Below are positions 10,390 to 23,373 of a DNA stretch of 64,000 nucleotides, piece by piece (the first letter of the stretch is position 1; each line of letters begins with the position of its first letter). The notes beneath the pieces were generated by a model. The model searched no databases. It was not told the origin of the DNA and worked only from the letters and a program-made list of their open reading frames with translations. Both the position numbers and the translations under genes were made by a program. Origin of the DNA: Zhengitettix transpicula (lineage: Eukaryota > Arthropoda > Insecta > Orthoptera > Tetrigidae). The stretch spans positions 29,695 through 93,694 of the forward strand of contig JAYJMR010000111.1 in NCBI GenBank assembly GCA_037074705.1, written 5' to 3'.

Positions 10390-10989
10390 CACGACTGCCC
10401 GTTGTAATCTACGAACGTCTTCCTCGCCGCCGCACGCACGCAGCATAGCTGTTGCAAGCGAACATTAGTAAAAACTTACAAATTAATATTCCGCGGATCG
10501 AATTATTTTATAATTTTAATTTCTTCTCTACTAAAGTTTCTTTACATGTATATATATATACACTCTTCTGTGAGTTAAAAAAAAAAAAAAAAAAAAACAC
10601 GACTGCCCGTTGTAATCTACGAACGTCTTCCTCGCCGCCGCACGCACGCAGCATAGCTGTTGCAAGCGAACATTAGTAAAAACTTACAAATTAATATTCC
10701 GCGGATCGAATTATTTTATAATTTTAATTTCTTCTCTACTAAAGTTTCTTTACATGTATATATATATACACTCTTCTGTGAGTTAAAAAAAAAAAAAAAA
10801 AAAAACACGACTGCCCGTTGTAATCTACGAACGTCTTCCTCGCCGCCGCACGCACGCAGCATAGCTGTTGCAAGCGAACATTAGTAAAAACTTACAAATT
10901 AATATTCCGCGGATCGAATTATTTTATAATTTTAATTTCTTCTCTACTAAAGTTTCTTTACATGTATATATATATACACTCTTCTGTGA

Positions 10990-11032
<43 letters not shown>

Positions 11033-11423
11033 ACGACTGCCCGTTGTAATCTACGAACGTCTTCCTCGCCGCCGCACGCACGCAGCATAGCTGTTGCAAG
11101 CGAACATTAGTAAAAACTTACAAATTAATATTCCGCGGATCGAATTATTTTATAATTTTAATTTCTTCTCTACTAAAGTTTCTTTACATGTATATATATA
11201 TACACTCTTCTGTGAGTTAAAAAAAAAAAAAAAAAAAAACACGACTGCCCGTTGTAATCTACGAACGTCTTCCTCGCCGCCGCACGCACGCAGCATAGCT
11301 GTTGCAAGCGAACATTAGTAAAAACTTACAAATTAATATTCCGCGGATCGAATTATTTTATAATTTTAATTTCTTCTCTACTAAAGTTTCTTTACATGTA
11401 TATATATATACACTCTTCTGTGA

Positions 11424-11455
<32 letters not shown>

Positions 11456-11638
11456 ACGACTGCCCGTTGTAATCTACGAACGTCTTCCTCGCCGCCGCAC
11501 GCACGCAGCATAGCTGTTGCAAGCGAACATTAGTAAAAACTTACAAATTAATATTCCGCGGATCGAATTATTTTATAATTTTAATTTCTTCTCTACTAAA
11601 GTTTCTTTACATGTATATATATATACACTCTTCTGTGA

Positions 11639-11679
<41 letters not shown>

Positions 11680-11862
11680 ACGACTGCCCGTTGTAATCTA
11701 CGAACGTCTTCCTCGCCGCCGCACGCACGCAGCATAGCTGTTGCAAGCGAACATTAGTAAAAACTTACAAATTAATATTCCGCGGATCGAATTATTTTAT
11801 AATTTTAATTTCTTCTCTACTAAAGTTTCTTTACATGTATATATATATACACTCTTCTGTGA

Positions 11863-11904
<42 letters not shown>

Positions 11905-12087
11905 ACGACTGCCCGTTGTAATCTACGAACGTCTTCCTCGCCGCCGCACGCACGCAGCATAGCTGTTGCAAGCGAACATTAGTAAAAACTTACAAATTAA
12001 TATTCCGCGGATCGAATTATTTTATAATTTTAATTTCTTCTCTACTAAAGTTTCTTTACATGTATATATATATACACTCTTCTGTGA

Positions 12088-12128
<41 letters not shown>
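10390..12128 (+). repeat. Satellite block D, 8 subrepeats
   Basis: A tracts are about 21, 21, 39, 21, 28, 37, 38 and 38. Confidence 0.97.
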
Positions 12129-12131
<3 letters not shown>

Positions 12132-12654
12132 ACCATTTTTTTTTACTTCTATATATATTTAAATAAATAAATATATATTTAAAAAATGGGGAAAATTTTT
12201 AAATGTCGCGTACATGTGAGCGCGTACTGTTTAAAGACAAATATTAACTTTGTTTACAAAGACCGCGTAACAATGGAAACGTCAACGTGAAAAATTGTAA
12301 CCGTTATCAATTCCACTTAATTCGCACCGAACTCTGACTGTCTATTCGTTTCTTAGACGACGTCATTTCTTTTTTGCTCAATTTGACGGAACTCGTGTGT
12401 TTACGTGAGGAATTTAATTTTTTTCTCTTACATTTACGTATCACCCTGCAGCGAGTGCAGGTAAGTGCCGCTAGGTGGGGACGTACTGTAACAATAAAAC
12501 TGTTGATACATTTCAAATTTTTTTATCTTTGAAGACAATTGTTTCCTTTCCCGCGATATTTAAGCATTCGACGGTAGACCTCACTTTCCGATCAGGATTT
12601 CAGGCGTTTCGCGGGGACCGCGTGTTTCGACGTATTGCCGTAGAAACATTTAAC

Positions 12655-12693
12655 AATGCTCCCCGTTGATTACAATGGTGTCCGGAATAAAAG
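12655..12693 (+). promoter_or_regulatory. U2 promoter 5, separated from its gene
   Basis: PSE-like element at 12655-12673 and AATAAAAG at 12686-12693 are unchanged. The start they would direct is near 12717, right before the insertion, while U2 begins at 13158. A transcript from here would read into the insertion, not U2. Confidence 0.5.
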
Positions 12694-12707
12694 ACCGTCC
12701 CGATCGA

Positions 12708-12718
12708 GGAATCTTTAT
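12708..12718 (+). repeat. Target-site duplication, left copy
   Basis: GGAATCTTTAT precedes the insertion and is repeated after it. In uninterrupted units this sequence occurs once and spans -9 to +2 of U2. Confidence 0.95.
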
Positions 12719-13148
12719 ACATGCCGAGGCACCTCGGCCAGTTTTGAGAGGTGTATGTTCCGGGGTCGCAGACGTTGGGCATACGGTAAGAGTTGTCCGC
12801 TATTCCTATTGGAGTAGTCGGCCAGCTGCCTCCTAAACTGGTCGAGACACGGAGAAGGGAATGCTGCGACCCCACAGCAAACTCCTCTCCCGCTACCGGA
12901 AGGGCGTGGGACAAGTACCAAATGCCCGACCTACCTGATGCAGGTTTTCTAGGGTTTTTCCCTGCATCACTTTTAGGCCAATTGCCGGGTAGGATCCTTA
13001 AACCATAGCCCGGGGGCCCTAGTTAACCCTTGGCTGCCTTCTTCTACCTTACCGCATCCCCCCTTTCAAAACCCTTCCTATGCTATTAAAGGGGAGTTGC
13101 CAGATCGTGGATTACCCTCATGTAGCCTATTACCCAAAAAAAAAAAAA
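12719..13148 (+). mobile_element. 5'-truncated non-LTR element or SINE inserted at the U2 5' end
   Basis: A 430-bp segment absent from units 1-4 and 7-9 ends in A13 (13136-13148) and is flanked by an 11-bp target duplication. These are hallmarks of target-primed reverse transcription by LINE machinery. No reverse transcriptase motif is visible. The + strand has an open stretch of about 70 codons (12793-13005) with no recognisable domain, and 12719-12832 is open in a second frame. I therefore read it as the 3' end of a LINE or a SINE. A processed copy of a cellular transcript is not excluded. No family is assigned. Confidence 0.85.
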
Positions 13149-13159
13149 GGAATCTTTAT
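13149..13159 (+). repeat. Target-site duplication, right copy
   Basis: GGAATCTTTAT follows the A13 tail. Its last two bases are U2 +1 and +2, so the full U2 sequence is preserved downstream. Confidence 0.95.
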
Positions 13160-13346
13160 CGCTTCTCGGCCTTTTGGCTAAGATCAAAGTGTAGTATCTG
13201 TTCTTATCAGCTTAATATCTGATACGTGGTGCATCGCACCACCAGAATATTAAACTCATTTTTGGAAAATGACGGAGTGTTAGGAGCTTGCTCCACATCT
13301 GTCACGGGTTGGCCCGGCTTTGCAGTATCGCCGGGATCGGCCCACC
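13158..13346 (+). ncRNA. U2: U2 snRNA copy 5, promoter displaced
   Basis: The 189-nt sequence is complete and unchanged, with GTAGTA at 13191-13196, Sm site at 13258-13265 and a 3' box. The insertion moves the native promoter 441 bp further upstream. snRNA promoters need fixed spacing, so this copy is probably not transcribed correctly unless the insertion supplies a promoter. No TATA-like box lies at the expected distance; the insertion's A13 tail lies at -22 to -10. Confidence 0.93.
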
Positions 13347-13354
13347 TTATTGAA

Positions 13355-13371
13355 ATTCAAACAAAGAAAGA
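13355..13371 (+). terminator. snRNA 3' box, copy 5
   Basis: Motif intact 9 nt after the U2 end, although the gene has lost its promoter spacing. Confidence 0.6.
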
Positions 13372-13948
13372 AGTTTAACATTCTGACGTATCAAATATTG
13401 AGTTGGAAGGCAGGTAAATTTTGAAATAACCGCGATTTCGCATCCAGTACAGGATTCACCTCTCTCGGCAATCATCTTCTCGCAGGCAGGACCGGGCACC
13501 AGCGAGTACAAGTAATTTTCCGGGAGAAGCCGTTGTCCGTGGCCACCAGCTGGACCACGCTCCCTATATATCTTTTGTATTTCGCGAACGTCGTCGTCGC
13601 CGCCGCACGCACGCACGCAAGTACGATAGGATAACGCGCCTTTTACGAATATGTATCTGATACATATGTATTCAAAACATCGTACTTTTTCCGCTCATTT
13701 CTTTCGGCTCAAAGGAAGTGTAATTAATATTCGTTGTTGACGGAAACTGCGTAGCTATATTGAAAACAGGGGTTCGTTGCCGTTAAAGCCTCTTTTAATT
13801 CTGTCACTTTCCCATAAATCTATCTCGGTTTTATTATAATTTAGACGTAAAATACCGACGTCTGGATTTTGATATACATTTATAAATAATGTATGCAATA
13901 TACGTTTATTCCACCTAGCAGAGCGCCTCTTGGGCGGCCATCGCAAAA

Positions 13949-14548
13949 CACGACTGCCCGTTGTAATCTACGAACGTCTTCCTCGCCGCCGCACGCACGC
14001 AGCATAGCTGTTGCAAGCGAACATTAGTAAAAACTTACAAATTAATATTCCGCGGATCGAAATATTTTATAATTTTAATTTCTTCTCTACTAAAGTTTCT
14101 TTACATGTATATATATATACACTCTTCTGTGAGTTAAAAAAAAAAAAAAAAAAAAACACGACTGCCCGTTGTAATCTACGAACGTCTTCCTCGCCGCCGC
14201 ACGCACGCAGCATAGCTGTTGCAAGCGAACATTAGTAAAAACTTACAAATTAATATTCCGCGGATCGAATTATTTTATAATTTTAATTTCTTCTCTACTA
14301 AAGTTTCTTTACATGTATATATATATACACTCTTCTGTGAGTTAAAAAAAAAAAAAAAAAAAAACACGACTGCCCGTTGTAATCTACGAACGTCTTCCTC
14401 GCCGCCGCACGCACGCAGCATAGCTGTTGCAAGCGAACATTAGTAAAAACTTACAAATTAATATTCCGCGGATCGAATTATTTTATAATTTTAATTTCTT
14501 CTCTACTAAAGTTTCTTTACATGTATATATATATACACTCTTCTGTGA

Positions 14549-14586
<38 letters not shown>

Positions 14587-14981
14587 AAACACGACTGCCC
14601 GTTGTAATCTACGAACGTCTTCCTCGCCGCCGCACGCACGCAGCATAGCTGTTGCAAGCGAACATTAGTAAAAACTTACAAATTAATATTCCGCGGATCG
14701 AATTATTTTATAATTTTAATTTCTTCTCTACTAAAGTTTCTTTACATGTATATATATATACACTCTTCTGTGAGTTAAAAAAAAAAAAAAAAAAAAACAC
14801 GACTGCCCGTTGTAATCTACGAACGTCTTCCTCGCCGCCGCACGCACGCAGCATAGCTGTTGCAAGCGAACATTAGTAAAAACTTACAAATTAATATTCC
14901 GCGGATCGAATTATTTTATAATTTTAATTTCTTCTCTACTAAAGTTTCTTTACATGTATATATATATACACTCTTCTGTGA

Positions 14982-15026
<45 letters not shown>

Positions 15027-15209
15027 ACGACTGCCCGTTGTAATCTACGAACGTCTTCCTCGCCGCCGCACGCACGCAGCATAGCTGTTGCAAGCGAACA
15101 TTAGTAAAAACTTACAAATTAATATTCCGCGGATCGAATTATTTTATAATTTTAATTTCTTCTCTACTAAAGTTTCTTTACATGTATATATATATACACT
15201 CTTCTGTGA

Positions 15210-15251
<42 letters not shown>

Positions 15252-15850
15252 ACGACTGCCCGTTGTAATCTACGAACGTCTTCCTCGCCGCCGCACGCAC
15301 GCAGCATAGCTGTTGCAAGCGAACATTAGTAAAAACTTACAAATTAATATTCCGCGGATCGAATTATTTTATAATTTTAATTTCTTCTCTACTAAAGTTT
15401 CTTTACATGTATATATATATACACTCTTCTGTGAGTTAAAAAAAAAAAAAAAAAAAAACACGACTGCCCGTTGTAATCTACGAACGTCTTCCTCGCCGCC
15501 GCACGCACGCAGCATAGCTGTTGCAAGCGAACATTAGTAAAAACTTACAAATTAATATTCCGCGGATCGAATTATTTTATAATTTTAATTTCTTCTCTAC
15601 TAAAGTTTCTTTACATGTATATATATATACACTCTTCTGTGAGTTAAAAAAAAAAAAAAAAAAAAACACGACTGCCCGTTGTAATCTACGAACGTCTTCC
15701 TCGCCGCCGCACGCACGCAGCATAGCTGTTGCAAGCGAACATTAGTAAAAACTTACAAATTAATATTCCGCGGATCGAATTATTTTATAATTTTAATTTC
15801 TTCTCTACTAAAGTTTCTTTACATGTATATATATATACACTCTTCTGTGA

Positions 15851-15890
<40 letters not shown>

Positions 15891-16495
15891 ACGACTGCCC
15901 GTTGTAATCTACGAACGTCTTCCTCGCCGCCGCACGCACGCAGCATAGCTGTTGCAAGCGAACATTAGTAAAAACTTACAAATTAATATTCCGCGGATCG
16001 AATTATTTTATAATTTTAATTTCTTCTCTACTAAAGTTTCTTTACATGTATATATATATACACTCTTCTGTGAGTTAAAAAAAAAAAAAAAAAAAAACAC
16101 GACTGCCCGTTGTAATCTACGAACGTCTTCCTCGCCGCCGCACGCACGCAGCATAGCTGTTGCAAGCGAACATTAGTAAAAACTTACAAATTAATATTCC
16201 GCGGATCGAATTATTTTATAATTTTAATTTCTTCTCTACTAAAGTTTCTTTACATGTATATATATATACACTCTTCTGTGAGTTAAAAAAAAAAAAAAAA
16301 AAAAAAAAAAACACGACTGCCCGTTGTAATCTACGAACGTCTTCCTCGCCGCCGCACGCACGCAGCATAGCTGTTGCAAGCGAACATTAGTAAAAACTTA
16401 CAAATTAATATTCCGCGGATCGAATTATTTTATAATTTTAATTTCTTCTCTACTAAAGTTTCTTTACATGTATATATATATACACTCTTCTGTGA

Positions 16496-16534
<39 letters not shown>

Positions 16535-16717
16535 ACGACTGCCCGTTGTAATCTACGAACGTCTTCCTCGCCGCCGCACGCACGCAGCATAGCTGTTGCA
16601 AGCGAACATTAGTAAAAACTTACAAATTAATATTCCGCGGATCGAATTATTTTATAATTTTAATTTCTTCTCTACTAAAGTTTCTTTACATGTATATATA
16701 TATACACTCTTCTGTGA

Positions 16718-16758
<41 letters not shown>

Positions 16759-16941
16759 ACGACTGCCCGTTGTAATCTACGAACGTCTTCCTCGCCGCCG
16801 CACGCACGCAGCATAGCTGTTGCAAGCGAACATTAGTAAAAACTTACAAATTAATATTCCGCGGATCGAATTATTTTATAATTTTAATTTCTTCTCTACT
16901 AAAGTTTCTTTACATGTATATATATATACACTCTTCTGTGA

Positions 16942-16983
<42 letters not shown>
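13949..16983 (+). repeat. Satellite block E, 14 subrepeats
   Basis: A tracts range from about 21 to 41. The first copy has CGAAATATTTTAT instead of CGAATTATTTTAT near 14060. The third has a T in its A tract (AAATAAAACACG, near 14585). Both variants recur at the same rank in block F. Confidence 0.97.
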
Positions 16984-16986
<3 letters not shown>

Positions 16987-17509
16987 ACCATTTTTTTTTA
17001 CTTCTATATATATTTAAATAAATAAATATATATTTAAAAAATGGGGAAAATTTTTAAATGTCGCGTACATGTGAGCGCGTACTGTTTAAAGACAAATATT
17101 AACTTTGTTTACAAAGACCGCGTAACAATGGAAACGTCAACGTGAAAAATTGTAACCGTTATCAATTCCACTTAATTCGCACCGAACTCTGACTGTCTAT
17201 TCGTTTCTTAGACGACGTCATTTCTTTTTTGCTCAATTTGACGGAACTCGTGTGTTTACGTGAGGAATTTAATTTTTTTCTCTTACATTTACGTATCACC
17301 CTGCAGCGAGTGCAGGTAAGTGCCGCTAGGTGGGGACGTACTGTAACAATAAAACTGTTGATACATTTCAAATTTTTTTATCTTTGAAGACAATTGTTTC
17401 CTTTCCCGCGATATTTAAGCATTCGACGGTAGACCTCACTTTCCGATCAGGATTTCAGGCGTTTCGCGGGGACCGCGTGTTTCGACGTATTGCCGTAGAA
17501 ACATTTAAC

Positions 17510-17548
17510 AATGCTCCCCGTTGATTACAATGGTGTCCGGAATAAAAG
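17510..17548 (+). promoter_or_regulatory. U2 promoter 6, separated from its gene
   Basis: PSE-like element at 17510-17528 and AATAAAAG at 17541-17548 are intact. The insertion lies between them and U2. Confidence 0.5.
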
Positions 17549-17562
17549 ACCGTCCCGATCGA

Positions 17563-17573
17563 GGAATCTTTAT
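17563..17573 (+). repeat. Target-site duplication, left copy (unit 6)
   Basis: GGAATCTTTAT, the same 11 bp as in unit 5. Confidence 0.95.
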
Positions 17574-18003
17574 ACATGCCGAGGCACCTCGGCCAGTTTT
17601 GAGAGGTGTATGTTCCGGGGTCGCAGACGTTGGGCATACGGTAAGAGTTGTCCGCTATTCCTATTGGAGTAGTCGGCCAGCTGCCTCCTAAACTGGTCGA
17701 GACACGGAGAAGGGAATGCTGCGACCCCACAGCAAACTCCTCTCCCGCTACCGGAAGGGCGTGGGACAAGTACCAAATGCCCGACCTACCTGATGCAGGT
17801 TTTCTAGGGTTTTTCCCTGCATCACTTTTAGGCCAATTGCCGGGTAGGATCCTTAAACCATAGCCCGGGGGCCCTAGTTAACCCTTGGCTGCCTTCTTCT
17901 ACCTTACCGCATCCCCCCTTTCAAAACCCTTCCTATGCTATTAAAGGGGAGTTGCCAGATCGTGGATTACCCTCATGTAGCCTATTACCCAAAAAAAAAA
18001 AAA
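17574..18003 (+). mobile_element. Second copy of the poly(A)-tailed insertion
   Basis: 430 bp with the same 5' truncation point, A13 tail and target site as the unit 5 insertion. Independent insertions would rarely share the truncation point and tail length, so this copy arose by duplication of the whole unit. Confidence 0.85.
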
Positions 18004-18014
18004 GGAATCTTTAT
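18004..18014 (+). repeat. Target-site duplication, right copy (unit 6)
   Basis: GGAATCTTTAT overlaps the first two bases of U2 copy 6. Confidence 0.95.
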
Positions 18015-18201
18015 CGCTTCTCGGCCTTTTGGCTAAGATCAAAGTGTAGTATCTGTTCTTATCAGCTTAATATCTGATACGTGGTGCATCGCACCACCAG
18101 AATATTAAACTCATTTTTGGAAAATGACGGAGTGTTAGGAGCTTGCTCCACATCTGTCACGGGTTGGCCCGGCTTTGCAGTATCGCCGGGATCGGCCCAC
18201 C
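18013..18201 (+). ncRNA. U2: U2 snRNA copy 6, promoter displaced
   Basis: Complete 189-nt U2 with no decay seen (GTAGTA 18046-18051, Sm site 18113-18120). It is separated from its promoter as in copy 5 and is probably silent. Confidence 0.93.
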
Positions 18202-18209
18202 TTATTGAA

Positions 18210-18226
18210 ATTCAAACAAAGAAAGA
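18210..18226 (+). terminator. snRNA 3' box, copy 6
   Basis: ATTC-N4-AAAGAAAGA, 9 nt after the U2 end. Confidence 0.6.
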
Positions 18227-18803
18227 AGTTTAACATTCTGACGTATCAAATATTGAGTTGGAAGGCAGGTAAATTTTGAAATAACCGCGATTTCGCATCC
18301 AGTACAGGATTCACCTCTCTCGGCAATCATCTTCTCGCAGGCAGGACCGGGCACCAGCGAGTACAAGTAATTTTCCGGGAGAAGCCGTTGTCCGTGGCCA
18401 CCAGCTGGACCACGCTCCCTATATATCTTTTGTATTTCGCGAACGTCGTCGTCGCCGCCGCACGCACGCACGCAAGTACGATAGGATAACGCGCCTTTTA
18501 CGAATATGTATCTGATACATATGTATTCAAAACATCGTACTTTTTCCGCTCATTTCTTTCGGCTCAAAGGAAGTGTAATTAATATTCGTTGTTGACGGAA
18601 ACTGCGTAGCTATATTGAAAACAGGGGTTCGTTGCCGTTAAAGCCTCTTTTAATTCTGTCACTTTCCCATAAATCTATCTCGGTTTTATTATAATTTAGA
18701 CGTAAAATACCGACGTCTGGATTTTGATATACATTTATAAATAATGTATGCAATATACGTTTATTCCACCTAGCAGAGCGCCTCTTGGGCGGCCATCGCA
18801 AAA

Positions 18804-19402
18804 CACGACTGCCCGTTGTAATCTACGAACGTCTTCCTCGCCGCCGCACGCACGCAGCATAGCTGTTGCAAGCGAACATTAGTAAAAACTTACAAATTAA
18901 TATTCCGCGGATCGAAATATTTTATAATTTTAATTTCTTCTCTACTAAAGTTTCTTTACATGTATATATATATACACTCTTCTGTGAGTTAAAAAAAAAA
19001 AAAAAAAAAACACGACTGCCCGTTGTAATCTACGAACGTCTTCCTCGCCGCCGCACGCACGCAGCATAGCTGTTGCAAGCGAACATTAGTAAAAACTTAC
19101 AAATTAATATTCCGCGGATCGAATTATTTTATAATTTTAATTTCTTCTCTACTAAAGTTTCTTTACATGTATATATATATACACTCTTCTGTGAGTTAAA
19201 AAAAAAAAAAAAAAAAAACACGACTGCCCGTTGTAATCTACGAACGTCTTCCTCGCCGCCGCACGCACGCAGCATAGCTGTTGCAAGCGAACATTAGTAA
19301 AAACTTACAAATTAATATTCCGCGGATCGAATTATTTTATAATTTTAATTTCTTCTCTACTAAAGTTTCTTTACATGTATATATATATACACTCTTCTGT
19401 GA

Positions 19403-19440
<38 letters not shown>

Positions 19441-19835
19441 AAACACGACTGCCCGTTGTAATCTACGAACGTCTTCCTCGCCGCCGCACGCACGCAGCAT
19501 AGCTGTTGCAAGCGAACATTAGTAAAAACTTACAAATTAATATTCCGCGGATCGAATTATTTTATAATTTTAATTTCTTCTCTACTAAAGTTTCTTTACA
19601 TGTATATATATATACACTCTTCTGTGAGTTAAAAAAAAAAAAAAAAAAAAACACGACTGCCCGTTGTAATCTACGAACGTCTTCCTCGCCGCCGCACGCA
19701 CGCAGCATAGCTGTTGCAAGCGAACATTAGTAAAAACTTACAAATTAATATTCCGCGGATCGAATTATTTTATAATTTTAATTTCTTCTCTACTAAAGTT
19801 TCTTTACATGTATATATATATACACTCTTCTGTGA

Positions 19836-19881
<46 letters not shown>

Positions 19882-20064
19882 ACGACTGCCCGTTGTAATC
19901 TACGAACGTCTTCCTCGCCGCCGCACGCACGCAGCATAGCTGTTGCAAGCGAACATTAGTAAAAACTTACAAATTAATATTCCGCGGATCGAATTATTTT
20001 ATAATTTTAATTTCTTCTCTACTAAAGTTTCTTTACATGTATATATATATACACTCTTCTGTGA

Positions 20065-20106
<42 letters not shown>

Positions 20107-20289
20107 ACGACTGCCCGTTGTAATCTACGAACGTCTTCCTCGCCGCCGCACGCACGCAGCATAGCTGTTGCAAGCGAACATTAGTAAAAACTTACAAATT
20201 AATATTCCGCGGATCGAATTATTTTATAATTTTAATTTCTTCTCTACTAAAGTTTCTTTACATGTATATATATATACACTCTTCTGTGA

Positions 20290-20334
<45 letters not shown>

Positions 20335-20725
20335 ACGACTGCCCGTTGTAATCTACGAACGTCTTCCTCGCCGCCGCACGCACGCAGCATAGCTGTTGCA
20401 AGCGAACATTAGTAAAAACTTACAAATTAATATTCCGCGGATCGAATTATTTTATAATTTTAATTTCTTCTCTACTAAAGTTTCTTTACATGTATATATA
20501 TATACACTCTTCTGTGAGTTAAAAAAAAAAAAAAAAAAAAACACGACTGCCCGTTGTAATCTACGAACGTCTTCCTCGCCGCCGCACGCACGCAGCATAG
20601 CTGTTGCAAGCGAACATTAGTAAAAACTTACAAATTAATATTCCGCGGATCGAATTATTTTATAATTTTAATTTCTTCTCTACTAAAGTTTCTTTACATG
20701 TATATATATATACACTCTTCTGTGA

Positions 20726-20768
<43 letters not shown>

Positions 20769-21160
20769 ACGACTGCCCGTTGTAATCTACGAACGTCTTC
20801 CTCGCCGCCGCACGCACGCAGCATAGCTGTTGCAAGCGAACATTAGTAAAAACTTACAAATTAATATTCCGCGGATCGAATTATTTTATAATTTTAATTT
20901 CTTCTCTACTAAAGTTTCTTTACATGTATATATATATACACTCTTCTGTGAGTTAAAAAAAAAAAAAAAAAAAAAACACGACTGCCCGTTGTAATCTACG
21001 AACGTCTTCCTCGCCGCCGCACGCACGCAGCATAGCTGTTGCAAGCGAACATTAGTAAAAACTTACAAATTAATATTCCGCGGATCGAATTATTTTATAA
21101 TTTTAATTTCTTCTCTACTAAAGTTTCTTTACATGTATATATATATACACTCTTCTGTGA

Positions 21161-21201
<41 letters not shown>

Positions 21202-22008
21202 ACGACTGCCCGTTGTAATCTACGAACGTCTTCCTCGCCGCCGCACGCACGCAGCATAGCTGTTGCAAGCGAACATTAGTAAAAACTTACAAATTAATAT
21301 TCCGCGGATCGAATTATTTTATAATTTTAATTTCTTCTCTACTAAAGTTTCTTTACATGTATATATATATACACTCTTCTGTGAGTTAAAAAAAAAAAAA
21401 AAAAAAAACACGACTGCCCGTTGTAATCTACGAACGTCTTCCTCGCCGCCGCACGCACGCAGCATAGCTGTTGCAAGCGAACATTAGTAAAAACTTACAA
21501 ATTAATATTCCGCGGATCGAATTATTTTATAATTTTAATTTCTTCTCTACTAAAGTTTCTTTACATGTATATATATATACACTCTTCTGTGAGTTAAAAA
21601 AAAAAAAAAAAAAAAACACGACTGCCCGTTGTAATCTACGAACGTCTTCCTCGCCGCCGCACGCACGCAGCATAGCTGTTGCAAGCGAACATTAGTAAAA
21701 ACTTACAAATTAATATTCCGCGGATCGAATTATTTTATAATTTTAATTTCTTCTCTACTAAAGTTTCTTTACATGTATATATATATACACTCTTCTGTGA
21801 GTTAAAAAAAAAAAAAAAAAAAAACACGACTGCCCGTTGTAATCTACGAACGTCTTCCTCGCCGCCGCACGCACGCAGCATAGCTGTTGCAAGCGAACAT
21901 TAGTAAAAACTTACAAATTAATATTCCGCGGATCGAATTATTTTATAATTTTAATTTCTTCTCTACTAAAGTTTCTTTACATGGATATATATATACACTC
22001 TTCTGTGA

Positions 22009-22050
<42 letters not shown>

Positions 22051-22650
22051 ACGACTGCCCGTTGTAATCTACGAACGTCTTCCTCGCCGCCGCACGCACG
22101 CAGCATAGCTGTTGCAAGCGAACATTAGTAAAAACTTACAAATTAATATTCCGCGGATCGAATTATTTTATAATTTTAATTTCTTCTCTACTAAAGTTTC
22201 TTTACATGTATATATATATACACTCTTCTGTGAGTTAAAAAAAAAAAAAAAAAAAAACACGACTGCCCGTTGTAATCTACGAACGTCTTCCTCGCCGCCG
22301 CACGCACGCAGCATAGCTGTTGCAAGCGAACATTAGTAAAAACTTACAAATTAATATTCCGCGGATCGAATTATTTTATAATTTTAATTTCTTCTCTACT
22401 AAAGTTTCTTTACATGTATATATATATACACTCTTCTGTGAGTTAAAAAAAAAAAAAAAAAAAAAACACGACTGCCCGTTGTAATCTACGAACGTCTTCC
22501 TCGCCGCCGCACGCACGCAGCATAGCTGTTGCAAGCGAACATTAGTAAAAACTTACAAATTAATATTCCGCGGATCGAATTATTTTATAATTTTAATTTC
22601 TTCTCTACTAAAGTTTCTTTACATGTATATATATATACACTCTTCTGTGA

Positions 22651-22688
<38 letters not shown>

Positions 22689-22875
22689 AAACACGACTGC
22701 CCGTTGTAATCTACGAACGTCTTCCTCGCCGCCGCACGCACGCAGCATAGCTGTTGCAAGCGAACATTAGTAAAAACTTACAAATTAATATTCCGCGGAT
22801 CGAATTATTTTATAATTTTAATTTCTTCTCTACTAAAGTTTCTTTACATGTATATATATATACACTCTTCTGTGA

Positions 22876-22920
<45 letters not shown>

Positions 22921-23103
22921 ACGACTGCCCGTTGTAATCTACGAACGTCTTCCTCGCCGCCGCACGCACGCAGCATAGCTGTTGCAAGCGAACATTAGTA
23001 AAAACTTACAAATTAATATTCCGCGGATCGAATTATTTTATAATTTTAATTTCTTCTCTACTAAAGTTTCTTTACATGTATATATATATACACTCTTCTG
23101 TGA

Positions 23104-23146
<43 letters not shown>

Positions 23147-23329
23147 ACGACTGCCCGTTGTAATCTACGAACGTCTTCCTCGCCGCCGCACGCACGCAGC
23201 ATAGCTGTTGCAAGCGAACATTAGTAAAAACTTACAAATTAATATTCCGCGGATCGAATTATTTTATAATTTTAATTTCTTCTCTACTAAAGTTTCTTTA
23301 CATGTATATATATATACACTCTTCTGTGA

Positions 23330-23373
<44 letters not shown>

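Larger units (their letters stand above)
12129..13948 (+). repeat. U2 repeat unit 5, interrupted
   Basis: 1820 bp: a 1379-bp unit like unit 4 plus a 430-bp insertion and an 11-bp target duplication. The upstream spacer, promoter, U2 body and 3' spacer are all intact; only the promoter-to-gene distance changes. Confidence 0.95.
16984..18803 (+). repeat. U2 repeat unit 6, interrupted
   Basis: 1820 bp, 4855 bp downstream of unit 5 and the same as it throughout by eye, including the insertion and its junctions. Confidence 0.95.

Noticed and set aside
12600..12921. Minus-strand open frames of 104 and 68 codons at the insertion
   Set aside because: The 104-codon frame runs across the boundary between insertion and U2 spacer, so it cannot be an ancestral gene. 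Neither shows a known motif.
12719..13148. Assignment of the insertion to R1, R2, Keno or another named family
   Set aside because: No reverse transcriptase, endonuclease or zinc-finger motif is visible in 430 bp, and no family-specific 3' end is recognised from sequence alone.
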